Shown: positions 35,450 through 43,680 of the stretch, in pieces
Numbering within the stretch: the first letter of the stretch is position 1
How the letters are laid out: each line of letters opens with the position of its first letter
DNA from: Edaphobacter sp.
GTDB lineage: Bacteria; Acidobacteriota; Terriglobia; Terriglobales; Acidobacteriaceae
Length of the DNA stretch: 64,000 nt
Direction: 5' to 3'
Assembly: GCF_028283685.1 (NCBI RefSeq)
Contig: NZ_JAPWKF010000010.1
Coordinates: forward strand, 248,001 to 312,000
Position numbers and translations under genes: made by a program
The notes under the pieces: model-generated
Told to the model about the DNA's origin: nothing
Databases searched by the model: none
What the model saw: the letters and a program-made list of their open reading frames with translations, nothing else

Positions 35450-35483
35450 CGCGCATCATCCGGTCTCGCGCATCATCCGGTCT
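35450..35483. repeat. 17-bp perfect tandem duplication at the end of the diguanylate cyclase gene
   Basis: CGCGCATCATCCGGTCT occurs twice head-to-tail (35450-35466, 35467-35483). The duplication covers the stop codon region of the minus-strand GGDEF gene and changes its last few residues from RMMRG to RMMRETG. Confidence 0.85.
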
Positions 35484-36997
35484 GACGTCTGCTGAAAGAT
35501 CTCGACGCGGTTGCGGCCATTGCGCTTGGCGTCGTACAGGGCTCGGTCGGCCTCGTCGATCAGCTCATGCGGGGCCTCCTTCACGGTAGGCCACAGTACC
35601 GTCGCGACACCGATGCTCAGGGTGATGGTCCAGGGCAACGCGCCCGGCTCCGCGACGTTGAGCCCGCTGATGACGGAGCAGATGCGTCCAGCCAGCAGCT
35701 GGGCCCCGGCGCTGTCGGTCGAGGTCAGGATGACGGCAAACTCCTCTCCGCCATAACGGGCAAGAAGATCGCCGCTGCGTGGCACCATCTCGCGCAACGC
35801 GGCTGCAAGCTCCACCAGGCAGCGGTCGCCCGCGAGATGTCCGTAGGTATCGTTCAACTTCTTGAAGTAGTCGATGTCGATCAGCAGCAGGGAGAGCGGC
35901 TGCCGTGTGCGGATGCCGCGGTTCCACTCGCCCTGCAGCGTATTGTCGAAGTGGCGGCGGTTGGCGATACCGGTCAGGCCGTCCTGCAGCGTCATCGCCT
36001 CCAGCCAGTTGCGCGTCTCGCGCAGTTCGCGCTCCGAACGCATGTGGCGTCCCTGCAGCGTAATCACACGAATCCCGTAGATCACCAGCGCCAGCGCCAG
36101 CATGGTGACACCAAGCGGATAGTGCTGCGGAATCTGCACGATCGCCAGCACAAACAGTGCAACGGTGTAAAAGACCGGACTCGCGTTCTCGATAAATAGC
36201 GCCACCGGACGATCAAGCAGGTCCATGGCAGCCACTGTTTCTTCTTCACGTTCACGCAGGGATAGCGCAAGCATCACGCAGAGTGCAAGAAACGGGATCG
36301 CGCTCAGCGAGTTGTAGGCTCCCATCCCATCCTGCAGCACGATGTAGAGATGGTTGTAGATGCTGGCAAAGATCGCATAGACCCAAAGGAAAGCAGCCAT
36401 GACACCAAAGAACCGCCGCGTCCCTCCGTGCTCGTTGAGCGCCAGCAGCCGCAGCGAAACCCCGCAGGCGAGGAAGAGGTTTTCTATATCGTAGGCGCGC
36501 GTCACCAGCGTGATGGACGCCGGTTCATGCTGGTGCATGAAGGGAAGCACGCTGAAAAAGGTCACGTAAACCAGCACACCCGTCATCAGGGCCTGAAAGC
36601 CGTCCAGCCAGATGAAGAGCGACCGGCGCTCTGCCCGTGTGGGCGAGGCGATCACCAGCAGAATGGGAAGACCATAAAAGTAGTACGCCAGATCGGCGTA
36701 GCTTGCGACCCTCCCGTTGGTATTGACCTGCGTCAGATCATCCCAGGCCGCAAATGAAATACCGCTGCACCAAAAGAACAGAGCCAGAGCAAACATGCTC
36801 CAGTAGAGTCGTACCCGCGCGGAGCTGCGCCTGACAACTTTGCAGCATGCAACAAACGCCAGCCACGGAGCAGTGAGCTGGAAGATATACGTGACAGCAA
36901 GGCGATGCATCCCCGCATGCCGGACCAGCCAGACATTCAGCAGGACATACAGAACGGCAAACGCAACAGTGTATCTCCACGTCTGCCAACGGTTCAT
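35456..36997 (-). CDS. Membrane-anchored diguanylate cyclase (GGDEF)
   Basis: 513 residues from ATG 36997 (AAGGGGG upstream). The N-terminal 300 or so residues are some eight to nine hydrophobic helices; the C-terminal GGDEF domain starts at MTLQDGLTGIANRRHFD. The active loop RYGGEEF is intact, and RSGD five residues before it is a complete RxxD inhibitory site, so it should make c-di-GMP from 2 GTP with product feedback. The sensed signal is unknown. A 14-bp palindrome lies 29 bp upstream of the start. Confidence 0.92.
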   Translation of the reverse strand: MNRWQTWRYTVAFAVLYVLLNVWLVRHAGMHRLAVTYIFQLTAPWLAFVACCKVVRRSSARVRLYWSMFALALFFWCSGISFAAWDDLTQVNTNGRVASYADLAYYFYGLPILLVIASPTRAERRSLFIWLDGFQALMTGVLVYVTFFSVLPFMHQHEPASITLVTRAYDIENLFLACGVSLRLLALNEHGGTRRFFGVMAAFLWVYAIFASIYNHLYIVLQDGMGAYNSLSAIPFLALCVMLALSLREREEETVAAMDLLDRPVALFIENASPVFYTVALFVLAIVQIPQHYPLGVTMLALALVIYGIRVITLQGRHMRSERELRETRNWLEAMTLQDGLTGIANRRHFDNTLQGEWNRGIRTRQPLSLLLIDIDYFKKLNDTYGHLAGDRCLVELAAALREMVPRSGDLLARYGGEEFAVILTSTDSAGAQLLAGRICSVISGLNVAEPGALPWTITLSIGVATVLWPTVKEAPHELIDEADRALYDAKRNGRNRVEIFQQTSDRMMRETG

Positions 36998-37026
36998 GGG
37001 CCCCCTTGCAGAAACCTTTTGAGAAA

Positions 37027-37040
37027 CAGGTGTACACCTG
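37027..37040. promoter_or_regulatory. 14-bp perfect palindrome upstream of the diguanylate cyclase
   Basis: CAGGTGTACACCTG, 29 bases before the GGDEF start codon, within its probable promoter. A protein-binding site is a reasonable guess; no factor can be named. Confidence 0.4.
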
Positions 37041-37226
37041 CGAGACGGCCACATCAAGAGGCACATCCCTCCCCGGACTACACAAAAGTTGCATCCTTCC
37101 TGGGTGCGTTCGGGAATGCGTTCTGGGTGCATCCCGAGGAAGAATCGGCGAATTGGCTTATTTAAGCGTGCCCCCGACGGCGCGGCACCCGTTATCAGAG
37201 TTATCCAGTCCAACCGGATCGAGCCC

Positions 37227-37246
37227 TCGACGCGGTGTCGCGTCGA
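37227..37246. promoter_or_regulatory. 20-bp inverted repeat upstream of an exported protein gene
   Basis: TCGACGCG-GTGT-CGCGTCGA has perfect 8-bp arms and ends 13 bases before ATG 37260. It could be an operator or an RNA hairpin just ahead of the ribosome site. Confidence 0.4.
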
Positions 37247-37259
37247 TTATGCTGGGGGT

Positions 37260-37859
37260 ATGCGTCGTCTCCTCGTCGCCCTGGCCCTGTTTGTTTCCCT
37301 GCTGACCGCTCTGCCCACCACAGCCCGCGCCACCGAGGTCGGCATCTCCGCCCAGGCGCTGGAGCGCACGTTGAAGACACAGCTCTTCAACACCCCCGAC
37401 GGCCGCTACTACCTGCGCGGCGACGCCAAAGCCGCCTGCTATGTCTACGCCGAAAACCCGCACGTCACCTTCCGGGACGATCGCGTCGTGGTCAGCATTC
37501 ACACCAAGGCAAAGCTCGGCACCTCGGTCTATGGCAACTGCGTCGGCGTCGGCCTCACCCGCGACGTGGAGGTCTCCGTGCTGCCTGACGCGGAGGGCGA
37601 GACCATCGGCTTCCGCGACGCGCACATCGACAAGCTCTCCAACTCGCGCGAGCTGAACTTTCTACTGGAACCCTTCCTCGAACACCAGCTACCGCAGCAG
37701 ATGAAGGTCAACGCCGCCGAGCTGATGCGCCAGCTGCTCTCGAAGTCCAACGAGACGACGGGCTATGCCATCACGCTGAACAACCTCAAGATTCACTCGA
37801 TGATCGTCGAAAAAGAGCTGCTGGTGCTGGATGTTGATACCGTGTTGAGCGTGCGCTGA
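37260..37859 (+). CDS. Exported protein of unknown function (199 aa)
   Basis: 199 residues with a clear signal peptide (MRRLLVALALFVSLLTA, cut near ARA-TEV). The mature part is a beta-rich envelope-type domain: TLKTQLFNTPDGRYYLRGD, ACYVYAENPHVTFRDDRVVV, and a long pairing of strands to the C terminus. No catalytic motif recognised; a lipid- or ligand-binding role is possible. GGGGGT precedes the ATG. Confidence 0.8.
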   Translation: MRRLLVALALFVSLLTALPTTARATEVGISAQALERTLKTQLFNTPDGRYYLRGDAKAACYVYAENPHVTFRDDRVVVSIHTKAKLGTSVYGNCVGVGLTRDVEVSVLPDAEGETIGFRDAHIDKLSNSRELNFLLEPFLEHQLPQQMKVNAAELMRQLLSKSNETTGYAITLNNLKIHSMIVEKELLVLDVDTVLSVR

Positions 37860-37868
37860 GCCGCGGAT

Positions 37869-38924
37869 TCACTCCGTGCCATGCACTCCGTGCGGCGCAG
37901 TCAATGCGGGCTCGTCATTCGTTGCCGAGGCGACCGCACCGGCCTCCTTCAGCTCTTCGCGCCGCGCCACGATCGTGCGCGCGTCTTCGCCGGGCAGGCG
38001 AATGTGCTCCGCGTCCTTCGGCGGCGAGAAGCGGCCCTCCGCCAGGTAGGTGACGCCGATCGCAGCCGTCGTATGCGGGAACAGGAACGCCAGCGGCACA
38101 ATGTACTTCTTCGACTTCACCAGCGACTCCGCCACACCATGAATCGGATGGCTGCGTGGAATTGTGCCCTGCACCTGCGGAATGCTGAAGACCGTAAAGG
38201 CGCGTTCCGGGTGCTTCTTCGCATATCCCTGCAGCGAGCGGGCCACCTGCTTGGGCGTTGTCAGTCCGAAGTCCGCAACATAGTTGCGATGGACCGCGTG
38301 GGGAAAGTAGCTGTTCAGCACCACTCGCGAGAAGTCCGCGCAGTTGTGGAAGAACAGGTTGAAGTGGCTGATGTTCTTGCGGTCGTTATAGTGCGCGATA
38401 AAGCGTTCGTCTTCCTTGAAGCTGGTCTCGATCTGGAAGCCGTAGATGCGCCGGTCGTAGGAGGAGCCGACGAGCTGATACCAGTCGCCCCTGGGCCTCA
38501 CCTCGTTGCCGTCCGCGTCCACGGCGTCGGGGACGATCTCGCGCAGGTGCTCGCGGCGGTAGGCGTCGCGCATGCGGTCGCGCATCCCCGCATCCGCCAG
38601 CAGCGGAGCGTCCTCGATGTTGTCGACCGCATACAGGTACGGAACCACCGGGATGGCCAGCCAGTCATAACCGCCCACCTTGTGATATCGGCTGATCACC
38701 ACGCCCAGCTCGTCCGGGCGGCAGGGACGCAGCTCCGTCGGCGACGCCGCACAGATGTGATTGAAGTACAGCGCCCCATGGCCGGTTGGGTTCACGTTGC
38801 CGAATCCACCGTAGGGATCTTCCATCAGAAAGGCGACATCGGCGCGTGCAGCCGTCGTGCAAGCCAGCGTAACGATGGCCAGCAGGCACAGCAAGCTACG
38901 CCGGACGTGGGACAACGTCTCCAT
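37869..38924 (-). CDS. Exported protein of unknown function with HNCADF motif
   Basis: 351 residues with signal peptide (RRSLLCLLAIVTLACTTAARA). The mature part has GHGALYFNHIC near the start and NLFFHNCADFSRVVLN in the middle. The His-Asn-Cys arrangement resembles periplasmic cysteine-hydrolase folds such as the DUF4105/Lnb type, but I cannot show a full active site. One hydrophobic helix near the C terminus (KYIVPLAFLFPHTTAAIG). Convergent with the preceding gene, 9 bp apart. Confidence 0.75.
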   Translation of the reverse strand: METLSHVRRSLLCLLAIVTLACTTAARADVAFLMEDPYGGFGNVNPTGHGALYFNHICAASPTELRPCRPDELGVVISRYHKVGGYDWLAIPVVPYLYAVDNIEDAPLLADAGMRDRMRDAYRREHLREIVPDAVDADGNEVRPRGDWYQLVGSSYDRRIYGFQIETSFKEDERFIAHYNDRKNISHFNLFFHNCADFSRVVLNSYFPHAVHRNYVADFGLTTPKQVARSLQGYAKKHPERAFTVFSIPQVQGTIPRSHPIHGVAESLVKSKKYIVPLAFLFPHTTAAIGVTYLAEGRFSPPKDAEHIRLPGEDARTIVARREELKEAGAVASATNDEPALTAPHGVHGTE

Positions 38925-39188
38925 CTACCAGTTAAGACGCGAATGGCCCAACGGAGTTGGACGCCGAGCGTTATCCGAACAGGGATTTCACCCGCATTAT
39001 TTCCGCAAGCTGTTTATTTGGAATGACTTGGTTGAATCTACCGCGCAGGTGGCTCAGTGGGGCGAACAGAAGATCAAAGGCCCGCCAGAAAGATTCGCCA
39101 GCCCTTCCGGGGGACGCCAGGAGCGCGGATAGCGGGGAAACAAACGCTCTCCGGCGGTCCCTATTCCAGCGAACCCGACCGAGCCGGA

Positions 39189-40100
39189 CTAACTGCCGGA
39201 GAGAACCTTCACGCTCTGCCGCCCATCCCCTTCGCCTTCACTTTCCAGCAGCCACGCCAGGAGACTGAACACCAGCAGCGCCAGGGCGGCCCAGGCGGCG
39301 TGGTGTGCAACCGCCTCCACCAGCGGATCGACGACGTTGGATGTCCGGAACCCTCGCTCCGCGATCCATGCAATCGAGGCCACGGCGGCGAACAGCGATC
39401 CCCCGAGGCGAAACACCGCGTAGAGCGGGGTACGGCTCAGCAGCAGAAGCGACGGGAGCGTCAACGCGACGACCATCAGCTGCATGGCCTCGATTCCCAG
39501 GTTGAAGCCTGCGATGCTGACACCCCGATACCAGCCGGTCACTCCAAGCTCGCTGATGGCCGAGGCGAAGGCCATGCCGTGAATCAGCCCGAAGAAGCCT
39601 GCGATGAAGGCCTCCCGCCCGGGAAAGAGCGGACGCATTGCGTGAATCGCCGAGACCAGGATGGAGACCGCGATCAGCACCTCCACCGGACGGCTGGGAA
39701 GCCGCACCAAACCAAAGGCCGAGAGCGCAAGCGTCAACGAATGGCCCAGCGTGAAGGCCGTCACGATACGCAGAATCCGCAGTAGGCTGCGACGCACCGT
39801 TGCCTGTCCGCTCCATCGGCCCGCCGCCGACAGCAGAGGTGCAGGCAGCAGAAGAACCAGCAGGAAGAGCAGGTGATCCGTGCCCTCTGCGATATGACGC
39901 ATCCCCAGCCGGAATACCGAGATCGAGGCGAGATGGTGATTCTCAAGGGTCGGCCCGCTCCACGCGAACCGCGTCTGGTCCGCGGCCTGCACTACCTGTG
40001 CAACAGGCTGCTGCCCGGCGCCCGGCTTCACAACCACGATGCCCGCCAGAAGCGCCAGCACGCACCATCCAGCGATTCGCCGCACGAAAGCGAGCTTCAT
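39189..40100 (-). CDS. HupE/UreJ-like membrane protein
   Basis: 303 residues from ATG 40100 (GGAGAG 7 bases upstream). After a signal-like first helix, about six helices; the signature FRLGMRHIAEGTDHLLFLLV matches the HupE/UreJ_2 family, and HSLTLALSAFG and FFGLIHGMAFASA follow the same pattern. Family members are linked to metal (nickel/cobalt) uptake in some species, but no hydrogenase or urease gene is here, so the cargo is open. Confidence 0.85.
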   Translation of the reverse strand: MKLAFVRRIAGWCVLALLAGIVVVKPGAGQQPVAQVVQAADQTRFAWSGPTLENHHLASISVFRLGMRHIAEGTDHLLFLLVLLLPAPLLSAAGRWSGQATVRRSLLRILRIVTAFTLGHSLTLALSAFGLVRLPSRPVEVLIAVSILVSAIHAMRPLFPGREAFIAGFFGLIHGMAFASAISELGVTGWYRGVSIAGFNLGIEAMQLMVVALTLPSLLLLSRTPLYAVFRLGGSLFAAVASIAWIAERGFRTSNVVDPLVEAVAHHAAWAALALLVFSLLAWLLESEGEGDGRQSVKVLSGS

Positions 40101-40258
40101 CGGAGAACTCTCCACGCCGTAGTAGACGCTTTCCTGCGCCGTCCAGCCTACATCGCGGAGGCAGATCCTGTCGTTTCAGGTTCCGCGGTTCCTAACGCGC
40201 CGAAGTTTAACGTTTCCAGAACGGAGCTGTGTCTGACGGAAGGCTCGAACCTGTCTCT

Positions 40259-41035
40259 TCAGCCCAGCGGGCTGGTCGGCTCCGTAGCCACGACCTCGCG
40301 CTGCCCGTAAGGACAGATCGCAAGCAGCGGGCACTGGCGGCACTCCGGCTTCTCGAAGGTGCAGATCGTCTGGCCCAGCTTCTTGACCAGCTGGTGATGG
40401 TCATCCAGCATCTCCGCCGTCCACGTCTCCGGCACCAGCCGCATCAGCCGCTCTTCCGTCGTCGCCGCATCGGCGCGCGGCGTCAGCCCCAGTCGCTGCG
40501 AGACCCGCAGATGGTGCGCATCCACCGAGATGGCTTTGCGCCTGAGCGTCGAAAAATTTACCACCGCCGCCGTCGTCTGTGGACCCATGCCGGGAAACTG
40601 CGCCAGCCACGCGCGAATCTTGTCCGTGCGATAGCGATGAAGAAAGTCCAGCGTCAGCGAGCCGTAGCGCTCGGTGATCTGTTCGAGCGCAACCTTCAGA
40701 TGCAGCGCCTTCTGTTCCGGAAAGGTGATCTCGCGGATAGCCTCTTCAATCTCCGCGACCGGAGCATCGCGCAGGTTCTCCCAGGTGCCGAAGCGCTGGC
40801 GCAGATTCCGCACCACCGCGTACGTCATCTCGGTCCTGGTGCGCGACGAAAGCAGCGAGTAGATGAACTGCGAGAGCGGATCCCAGGGCTCGCGCTTCGG
40901 CGGCTCGCCGAAGTAGCCCAGCAGCAGCCGCTGCACATGCGGCAGCCTGTCCGCCTCCTCGGGCGTGAGGGGGCGGCGGAAGTGCTGGCCATCCTCGCCT
41001 GTAGTGGGAAAAAGCTCGGGCTCGTTCGACATCAT
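40259..41035 (-). CDS. Endonuclease III-family DNA glycosylase lacking the lyase lysine
   Basis: 258 residues with the HhH-GPD fold: FPGMGPQTTAAVVNF hairpin (residues 147-161), catalytic Asp172 in ISVDAHHLRVSQRLG, and the iron-sulfur loop Cys225-x6-Cys232-x2-Cys235-x5-Cys241. In Nth the hairpin reads GRKTA with the Schiff-base lysine; here the position is Gln153. It should therefore excise bases but not cut the strand by beta-elimination. A MutY-like or distinct specificity is possible, though the MutY C-terminal domain is absent. Confidence 0.88.
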   Translation of the reverse strand: MMSNEPELFPTTGEDGQHFRRPLTPEEADRLPHVQRLLLGYFGEPPKREPWDPLSQFIYSLLSSRTRTEMTYAVVRNLRQRFGTWENLRDAPVAEIEEAIREITFPEQKALHLKVALEQITERYGSLTLDFLHRYRTDKIRAWLAQFPGMGPQTTAAVVNFSTLRRKAISVDAHHLRVSQRLGLTPRADAATTEERLMRLVPETWTAEMLDDHHQLVKKLGQTICTFEKPECRQCPLLAICPYGQREVVATEPTSPLG

Positions 41036-41077
41036 TCTTAATTCTATTGAATTTCAGGCAACAGCAGCACCACGCTG

Positions 41078-42046
41078 TCAGTCCTCAATCATCCCGATCG
41101 TGTGCAGCCAGACCTCCACCAAATGCGGCCATCCGGTCGCGGGATACCTGGTCCGGCGAAGCCCGAACGCATGTCCGCCCTCCGCATAGGAATGAAACTC
41201 TACCGGGACCTTCGCCTTCACCAGGGCCGCTTCATAACTCAGTGCGTCCCACACGCTGTCCACATTGTCGTTCTCGTTCTGCAGCAGGAACGTCGGCGGC
41301 GTCTGCGCGCTGATGCGCTTCGCGATGTCCGGGTTGAGATCGAGCGTCCCTCCCCTGAACGACAGGTGACCGGGGTACAGGGCAACCGCGAAGTCGGGGC
41401 GGCAGCTCTCCCTGTCTGCGGCATCAATCGGCGTGTAGACCCGCTTATCGAAATGAACGCTCATGGCCGCAACCAGGTGGCCGCCCGCCGAGAACCCCAG
41501 CACCCCCACCTTGTGCGGGTCGATGTGCCATTCCTTCGCATGCAGCCGGACGAGCCCCATCGTCCTCTGCGCATCTTCAAGCGGCATGGGCGACTCAGGA
41601 TACGCGCCCCAGTAGGGTCTGGAACGAGGCTCCGGCACCCTGTACTTCAGCAACACGCAGCTGATCCCCTTCTCCGTCAGCCAGTCGCAGACCTCGCTTC
41701 CCTCAAGATCGATGGCCAGCTCCATATAGCCGCCGCCCGGAAAGACCACCACCGCCGCCCCGGTATTTTTCCCTTTGGGCGAATAGAGCGTCAGCGTTGG
41801 CCGCGAGACATCTTTGACGACGACCCATGGCTTCCCGGCGACGAAATCCTTCGGGTCCGTGACCGCCTCCATATGCTCCGGCCCCTTGGCCGCTCGCGCA
41901 TCCGGAACAGCTCCCGGCCAAAGCGGGATCTGCGTATGCCCAGCCGACGGCTGCCACACGGTTTGCTGCGCAAGCAGAGCATGATGCCCTGTCATCACGG
42001 CACATACAAAAAGGATTGGGACGCATACTTTACGCAAGAAGCACAT
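41078..42046 (-). CDS. Exported alpha/beta-hydrolase, acetyl-xylan-esterase-like (BD-FAE type)
   Basis: 322 residues with signal peptide (VCVPILFVCAVMTGHHALLA). Hydrolase features: oxyanion VVVFPGGGYMELA, nucleophile elbow VLGFSAGGHLVA, Asp in LLQNENDNVDS, His in AEGGHAFGL. Such enzymes deacetylate xylan or cleave feruloyl esters. Consistent with the other polysaccharide genes of the window. Substrate assignment is by family only. Confidence 0.88.
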   Translation of the reverse strand: MCFLRKVCVPILFVCAVMTGHHALLAQQTVWQPSAGHTQIPLWPGAVPDARAAKGPEHMEAVTDPKDFVAGKPWVVVKDVSRPTLTLYSPKGKNTGAAVVVFPGGGYMELAIDLEGSEVCDWLTEKGISCVLLKYRVPEPRSRPYWGAYPESPMPLEDAQRTMGLVRLHAKEWHIDPHKVGVLGFSAGGHLVAAMSVHFDKRVYTPIDAADRESCRPDFAVALYPGHLSFRGGTLDLNPDIAKRISAQTPPTFLLQNENDNVDSVWDALSYEAALVKAKVPVEFHSYAEGGHAFGLRRTRYPATGWPHLVEVWLHTIGMIED

Positions 42047-42226
42047 AGGGGACCTGATCGTTCTGAGCAGGACAGAATCCCCGCCAGATACGTTCTTTAT
42101 GGAGTTGCGGAAGAGGAGATGAAGTCGATCACCGCCGACGCCAGACTACGCCCGCCACAAGCACCGCCCCGATGAAGTTTTCCACGGGACAAGACTGGTC
42201 AACACAGGCGTTCCGACCGTTCGTCT

Positions 42227-42253
42227 GGTGAGCTTCACCTCGTGAGCCTCACG
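42227..42253. repeat. Two adjacent GTGA-N3-TCAC mini-palindromes
   Basis: GGTGAGCTTCACC (42227-42239) and CGTGAGCCTCACG (42241-42253) are consecutive 13-bp palindromes with a 14-bp period in the 263-bp gap between the esterase and isoaspartyl peptidase genes. They may form small hairpins after the peptidase gene or a paired binding site. Confidence 0.4.
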
Positions 42254-42309
42254 GTCGCAGCGTTCAAATCTGCCTCGGACTGGAACGCATCGCAGAAGAC
42301 ACTGGCCGT

Positions 42310-43332
42310 CTATCCGTTGCGCGTGACGCCGATCTCGACACCCTCAGACGTCTGCAGCCCCCAGGCCATGCGCGGCGTATTGTGCGCGAGGCCGATGCGC
42401 CCCTGGCGATCCAGCAGGATGATGCCGCCGTGACCGCCCAGACGCGAGTACAGATAACCGATCGCAGCGTCGGCCGCCTCACCGGGTGCCATCCCCTGCG
42501 CCACGCGGTCCGCAGCCCACTTGCCCAGCACCAGCTTCATGATCGGCTCGCCCCAGCCTGTCAGCGAGACCGCCGCGGAGTGGTCGTCCGCATAGCACCC
42601 GCAGCCGATCAGCGACGAATCGCCCACGCGCCCCGGAGCCTTCGACAGGGTGCCCCCCGTGCTGGTCGCCGCAGCGATGTGGCCATGAATATCCAGCGCG
42701 ACCGCGCCGACGGTATCGTGCGAGTGCTTTGTCGGGTCGTTCCGATCACTCCCGTCTGTAGCATCACTTCGGCCTGCTGACGGAGGATGGGCAGGGGTCT
42801 CGTCCTCCGGCTCCTTGTCCAGATGCAGCGGCCCGGAGAAGGTCGTGTCCTTTGCCCCCAGCAGCTCGGCCTGTTGAAAGGCCATCAGCCGCTCGCGCTC
42901 GCGCGGAATGATCAGCTCGGTGTTGTCGATCAGCGGCATCCCGTGCTGGCGCGCGAAACGTTCCGCACCGACACCGACAAAGTAAACATGAGGGCTCTTC
43001 TCCAACACCAGACGCGCGGCGCGGACCGGGTTGCGCAGCCGCTCCACGCAGGCCACGCCTCCGGCGCGCAGGTCTTCGCCGTTCATCAGCAGGGCGTCCA
43101 GCTGCACCCGGCCATCGTTGGTCAGAAAGCTGCCGCGCCCGGCGTCGAAGGCCTCGTGGTCCTCCATGGCGGCGACTGCGGCTTCCACAGCGTCGAGCGC
43201 CGTGCCACCGCGCTCAAGGTGCTGATAGCCTGCCGCCAGTGCAGCCGCGATACCCTCGCGATTCTCGCCGATGACATCATCGGGCATCGCCCACGCGCCG
43301 CCATGAATAAGTAAAACTGGTTTGCGCTCCAT
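42310..43332 (-). CDS. iaaA: Isoaspartyl peptidase / plant-type L-asparaginase (Ntn hydrolase)
   Basis: 340 residues, cytoplasmic. The precursor should cleave itself before Thr207 in HDTVGAVALD to give alpha and beta chains. FDAGRGSFLTNDG in the alpha chain and TSTGGTLSKAPGRVGDSSLIGCG in the beta chain match the family. It hydrolyses beta-aspartyl dipeptides and asparagine. Before the cleavage site is a hydrophilic linker (residues about 172-205, Pro/Asp/Ser-rich), as in other members. Confidence 0.94.
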   Translation of the reverse strand: MERKPVLLIHGGAWAMPDDVIGENREGIAAALAAGYQHLERGGTALDAVEAAVAAMEDHEAFDAGRGSFLTNDGRVQLDALLMNGEDLRAGGVACVERLRNPVRAARLVLEKSPHVYFVGVGAERFARQHGMPLIDNTELIIPRERERLMAFQQAELLGAKDTTFSGPLHLDKEPEDETPAHPPSAGRSDATDGSDRNDPTKHSHDTVGAVALDIHGHIAAATSTGGTLSKAPGRVGDSSLIGCGCYADDHSAAVSLTGWGEPIMKLVLGKWAADRVAQGMAPGEAADAAIGYLYSRLGGHGGIILLDRQGRIGLAHNTPRMAWGLQTSEGVEIGVTRNG

Positions 43333-43389
43333 TGCATCTTAGAGTGTACGTGGATCGCACAACGGATGATGAAGCGGGAGGAGGCGGAT

Positions 43390-43680
43390 ATGCCCTCAAG
43401 CGTGATCGCGACGATGTCCTACGACGAGAAGCGGCAGACGCTGACGATCCTCTATCGCCGCAAGCCGGGTGCATACCGGTACCACGACGTCTCTCGGCAG
43501 GAGTACATGGCGTTTCGTTCAGCGCCATCGAAGGGAACGTATCTGAATCAAACCTTCAAGGCGCAGCATCCTCGGTACGAGCTTCTGCGGCCCTCGCAGG
43601 TCATTCACCTTGTCCAGAAACCAGAACAGGAATTGGAGTTGGAAAAACATGGCAAAGACGATCGCAGACATCATCGTTGA
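43390..43680 (+). CDS. KTSC domain protein
   Basis: 96 residues from ATG 43390, 5 bases after GGGAGGAGG, which decides the start over ATG 43366. SSVIATMSYDEKRQTLTILY and YRYHDVSRQEYMAF and the GTYLNQTF core match the KTSC domain, found near lysyl-tRNA synthetase or alone in phage and bacterial proteins; function unknown. Its end overlaps the PoxB-like start by 32 bp. Confidence 0.82.
   Translation: MPSSVIATMSYDEKRQTLTILYRRKPGAYRYHDVSRQEYMAFRSAPSKGTYLNQTFKAQHPRYELLRPSQVIHLVQKPEQELELEKHGKDDRRHHR

Noticed and set aside
38925..39188. Possible RNA gene in the 264-bp gap
   Set aside because: No tRNA arms, tmRNA or RNase P core motif recognised; I see nothing I can support.
40236..40256. tRNA-like T-loop (GGTTCGAGCC on the minus strand)
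   Set aside because: No matching acceptor, D or anticodon arms within 90 bases.
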